The notes below the pieces were generated by a model. It did not search any database and was not told the origin of the DNA. It saw only the letters and a program-made list of their open reading frames with translations. The translations under genes and the position numbers were made by a program. DNA of 8,341 nt from an uncultured Simplicispira sp. (GTDB lineage: Bacteria > Pseudomonadota > Gammaproteobacteria > Burkholderiales > Burkholderiaceae_C): NCBI GenBank assembly GCA_903882725.1, contig CAIRYF010000183.1, positions 1 to 8,341 of the forward strand, read 5' to 3'. Below are positions 6,724 to 8,341 of the stretch, in pieces; the stretch's first letter is position 1; every line of letters begins with the position of its first letter.

Positions 6724-6897
6724 TGGACTCGCTATGTCAATAGTGTGGAAGCAGAAGCCGACCTCAAGTCGCGTCGCTACAGCCTTGCTCGTGGCGCGCC
6801 ATTCGGTGATACTCGCTGCCAGACAAACACGGCTGCAGAACTTCGACTCGAATTTTCTCTGCGGCCACCAGGCAGACCAATACGACTAGATAAGTAG
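6724..6897 (+). pseudogene. C-terminal remnant of a REP-associated tyrosine transposase (IS200-like, Y1_Tnp/RAYT)
   Basis: The frame beginning TGG at 6724 reads WTRYVNSVEAEADLKSRRYS, then LARGAPFGDT, AAELRLEFSLRPPGRP and a TAG at 6895-6897. This matches what I know of the RAYT C-terminus: W..YVN....EAEL..LR.S..RG.PFGD..W...A..LGLE.TLRP.GRP. The catalytic part with the HUH pair and the tyrosine is absent. In this frame a TGA stands at 6631 and the sequence between 6634 and 6720 is not recognisable, so only the end of the gene remains. The usual Trp after PFGD is Cys here. The REP-like hairpins just upstream are what such transposases act on. The GTCCCCTTTTT after the stop resembles flanks I remember next to such genes. 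Confidence 0.7.
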
Positions 6898-6923
6898 AAT
6901 GTCCCCTTTTTGCGATCCCCTTG

Positions 6924-8099
6924 TTAGGGAGCAATCCCGATATCGCGACCGTCCTCGATACTGCCACCGTCATCGACGAGGTCCGCACCCACTGAGTAGA
7001 CCGCGATCGAATCACCGACTGGCTTCACTCGCATCTCAGATCCATCAAAAGGGTCAATCAAGCTCGACGGGGCGGTGTCATCGGCACCTTGCGAAGCTGC
7101 AAGAATTAGGGTCGCTCTCGAGAGTGCTTGCTGCCGACGCAGTGCCACGATGCTTTGCTGTATTGCAGGCCAGGTTAATCTGGCAAATATACTGGGATTG
7201 TTGGGCTCGTTCGGTGCTAAGCCCGTCGGATGCACTGCGATTGACTGAAACTCGGCCATGACATCCAAATAAGCTACTAGCTCGCCGAGCAACCACATCC
7301 ACCGACTTCCGGGGAACGAATCAAATGATGCGATCCCAAAAGCGCGTTCCGTATCAATAGCAATCGAGTGATTGGCCAGCATCGCCGACTCATTCGAACA
7401 TGTTCTCATAAGTGACGCACGCATGTCGGGCGAAGTACCGTCCGCATACAGACATTTGGCGGCCAGCTTGACACCCTGGCTATAGCATGCCGTCGAGACC
7501 AATTGGTTCACGACAAGCGGCTGTTTCGCAATCAGTTGAGACCAATTCAGAATAGCGATCGCATCTTCGGCGGCATCGTCCGGCTTGCCCTCCGCGAGCG
7601 ACATTAAGCCATGTTCATACAAGGCACGAACGATTGTACGCGGTGAAACAGGCTGATTCAGGACTTGATCCATAAACGATGAAGGATCAAGCGAGTAGTC
7701 CAACTCAGGCTGATACACAGGCATCGCAGCGGCAGTTCGCAACGCATCGTTCAGTCTGGGGAATTCTTTTGCAACACCTTTTGCAACAAGTATGTATCCT
7801 GCAATTCCTTGTGTGTTGGTTTCAAGACTGTGTGTTGCTTCAGCCAGTTGTCGATTGAAACTTTCAAGTGCTGCCGAATATGGCTCAACGGCTTTGGCGG
7901 CGTTCTGTTCATCCGGGATAGATGACGGTTGTAGGTCCTCGATCGCAATCGGTTTTCCCGCTTCACGCAGGGGAGCCAGCCGAGCCTCCACCTTGCGTGA
8001 GGCTCGCCAATTCAGAAATGCGACAATCAACACGAGCACGGACGCGATCGAGAGGAGAACGATCACCGCCCTCTTGAAGATTTGTTTCAGGCGTTTCAT
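6924..8099 (-). CDS. Membrane-anchored protein of unknown function with a planctomycete-type C-terminus
   Basis: 391 residues from an ATG at 8097-8099 with a GGAG seven bases upstream (8107-8110). Residues 1-10 are basic (MKRLKQIFKR), and 11-30 are one hydrophobic segment, which fits a signal anchor with the rest outside the cytoplasm. IPDEQNAAKAVEPY (61-74) recalls a planctomycete motif around a conserved NAA. The middle is mainly helical, with three cysteines (205, 216, 234) and no enzyme motif I know. The end, DPFDGSEMR (349-357), VYSVGADLVDDGG (367-379) and RDIGI (385-389), is the signature I associate with planctomycete proteins. The spacer with a Tyr-Pro pair that usually precedes DPF is nearly absent, so an internal deletion is possible. 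Lower GC than the lpx genes in counted lines. It converges on the transposase remnant, 26 bases away. Function unknown. Confidence 0.85.
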   Translation of the reverse strand: MKRLKQIFKRAVIVLLSIASVLVLIVAFLNWRASRKVEARLAPLREAGKPIAIEDLQPSSIPDEQNAAKAVEPYSAALESFNRQLAEATHSLETNTQGIAGYILVAKGVAKEFPRLNDALRTAAAMPVYQPELDYSLDPSSFMDQVLNQPVSPRTIVRALYEHGLMSLAEGKPDDAAEDAIAILNWSQLIAKQPLVVNQLVSTACYSQGVKLAAKCLYADGTSPDMRASLMRTCSNESAMLANHSIAIDTERAFGIASFDSFPGSRWMWLLGELVAYLDVMAEFQSIAVHPTGLAPNEPNNPSIFARLTWPAIQQSIVALRRQQALSRATLILAASQGADDTAPSSLIDPFDGSEMRVKPVGDSIAVYSVGADLVDDGGSIEDGRDIGIAP

Positions 8100-8341
8100 A
8101 GAATAACTCCGCGTTTAAGCTTTGAAGGATAGCGAGGTATTTGCGGAAAAAGTCATGGGGAGAATCCGGTGAACCTTTGCTGGGAAGGACATGTTTGTTG
8201 CCTGCGATCCGTTCTGAAGAATCGACAATCGATGGGAGATTGCTTCGGAGCAAGTCGCCAGTCGACCAGTCCACCAACCCCAAAACCATGAGATTCATCA
8301 GAAGCATGCATGGAGATGCAAAAGCTGCGACATCTTCAGAA
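8100..8341 (-). other. Upstream region of the planctomycete-like gene, no recognised gene
   Basis: These 242 bases carry the ribosome-binding site GGAG (8107-8110) of the gene to the left. One minus-strand frame is open to the window edge and runs on into that gene out of frame; it resembles nothing I know. I see no clear -10/-35 pair. Confidence 0.4.

Larger units (their letters stand above)
6346..6923. other. Accessory intergenic segment between lpxD and the planctomycete-like gene
   Basis: These 578 bases lie where bamA and ompH/skp would normally precede lpxD. Reading left to right: remains of the lpxD 5' end or a junction (6346 to about 6400), three REP-like hairpins (6439-6594), about 125 bases in which I recognise nothing, and a transposase remnant (6724-6897) whose end is followed by GTCCCCTTTTT (6901-6911). 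I see no tRNA and no convincing sigma-70 promoter for the lpx run. Confidence 0.6.

Noticed and set aside
6491..6889. Plus-strand frame of 132 residues beginning MQPPVSASDRD
   Set aside because: It runs through the R2 and R3 hairpins and then lies out of frame over the transposase remnant; its composition does not look like a protein.
7963..8307. Minus-strand open frame of 114 residues beginning MLLMNLMVLG, open beyond the start to the window edge
   Set aside because: It overlaps the well-supported 391-residue gene by 137 bases in another frame, has no recognisable motif, and the neighbour has a better ribosome-binding site. It could still hide the end of an upstream gene.
6346..8341. Possible new multi-gene defence or mobile system in the right part
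   Set aside because: Only one intact gene and one transposase remnant are present, with no partner genes, effector motifs or repeat-spacer arrangement.

Overview
The left three quarters of this window (1 to about 6350) come from a betaproteobacterium, most probably a Comamonadaceae member (Rhodoferax/Polaromonas/Acidovorax-like). The evidence is the high-GC coding style, the close protein signatures, the gene order lpxD-fabZ-lpxA-lpxB-rnhB-RNA methyltransferase, and two copies of a short repeat that I remember as common in that family. The family assignment rests on memory, not on a search. All recognised intact genes lie on the minus strand.

Layout in direction of transcription (right to left). 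From 6345 to 1515 there is a tightly packed six-gene run: lpxD, fabZ, lpxA, lpxB, rnhB and a SpoU/TrmH-type RNA methyltransferase, with gaps of 3 to 16 bases. LpxA, LpxD and LpxB carry out acyl-transfer and disaccharide-forming steps of lipid A synthesis. FabZ supplies the fatty-acid pathway that feeds them. After a 179-base gap holding a TATAAT promoter and a structured leader, carA (163-1335) and the first 56 codons of carB (1-170) follow with an 8-base overlap. They make carbamoyl phosphate for pyrimidine and arginine synthesis.

The right quarter (about 6350 to 8341) is different. The usual upstream partners bamA and ompH/skp are missing. The 5' end of lpxD is damaged: an in-frame stop lies two codons before the first usable start, and the family N-terminus continues in another frame. 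Beyond it are three REP-like hairpin units (6439-6594), then a 3' remnant of a REP-associated tyrosine transposase on the plus strand (6724-6897). Last comes a convergent gene (6924-8099) for a membrane-anchored protein with a C-terminal signature I associate with Planctomycetes. This part has lower GC in the stretches I counted.

The main point of interest is therefore the break near 6350. It is either a real rearrangement or transfer that cut lpxD away from bamA-ompH, or an assembly chimera between two organisms. Secondary points are the dispersed repeat read through in the same frame in two genes, a possible alternative RNA pairing at the carA start, and a phenylalanine at the acyl-chain ruler position of LpxA. 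I found no defence system, CRISPR array, tRNA or rRNA, and no convincing new multi-gene system.
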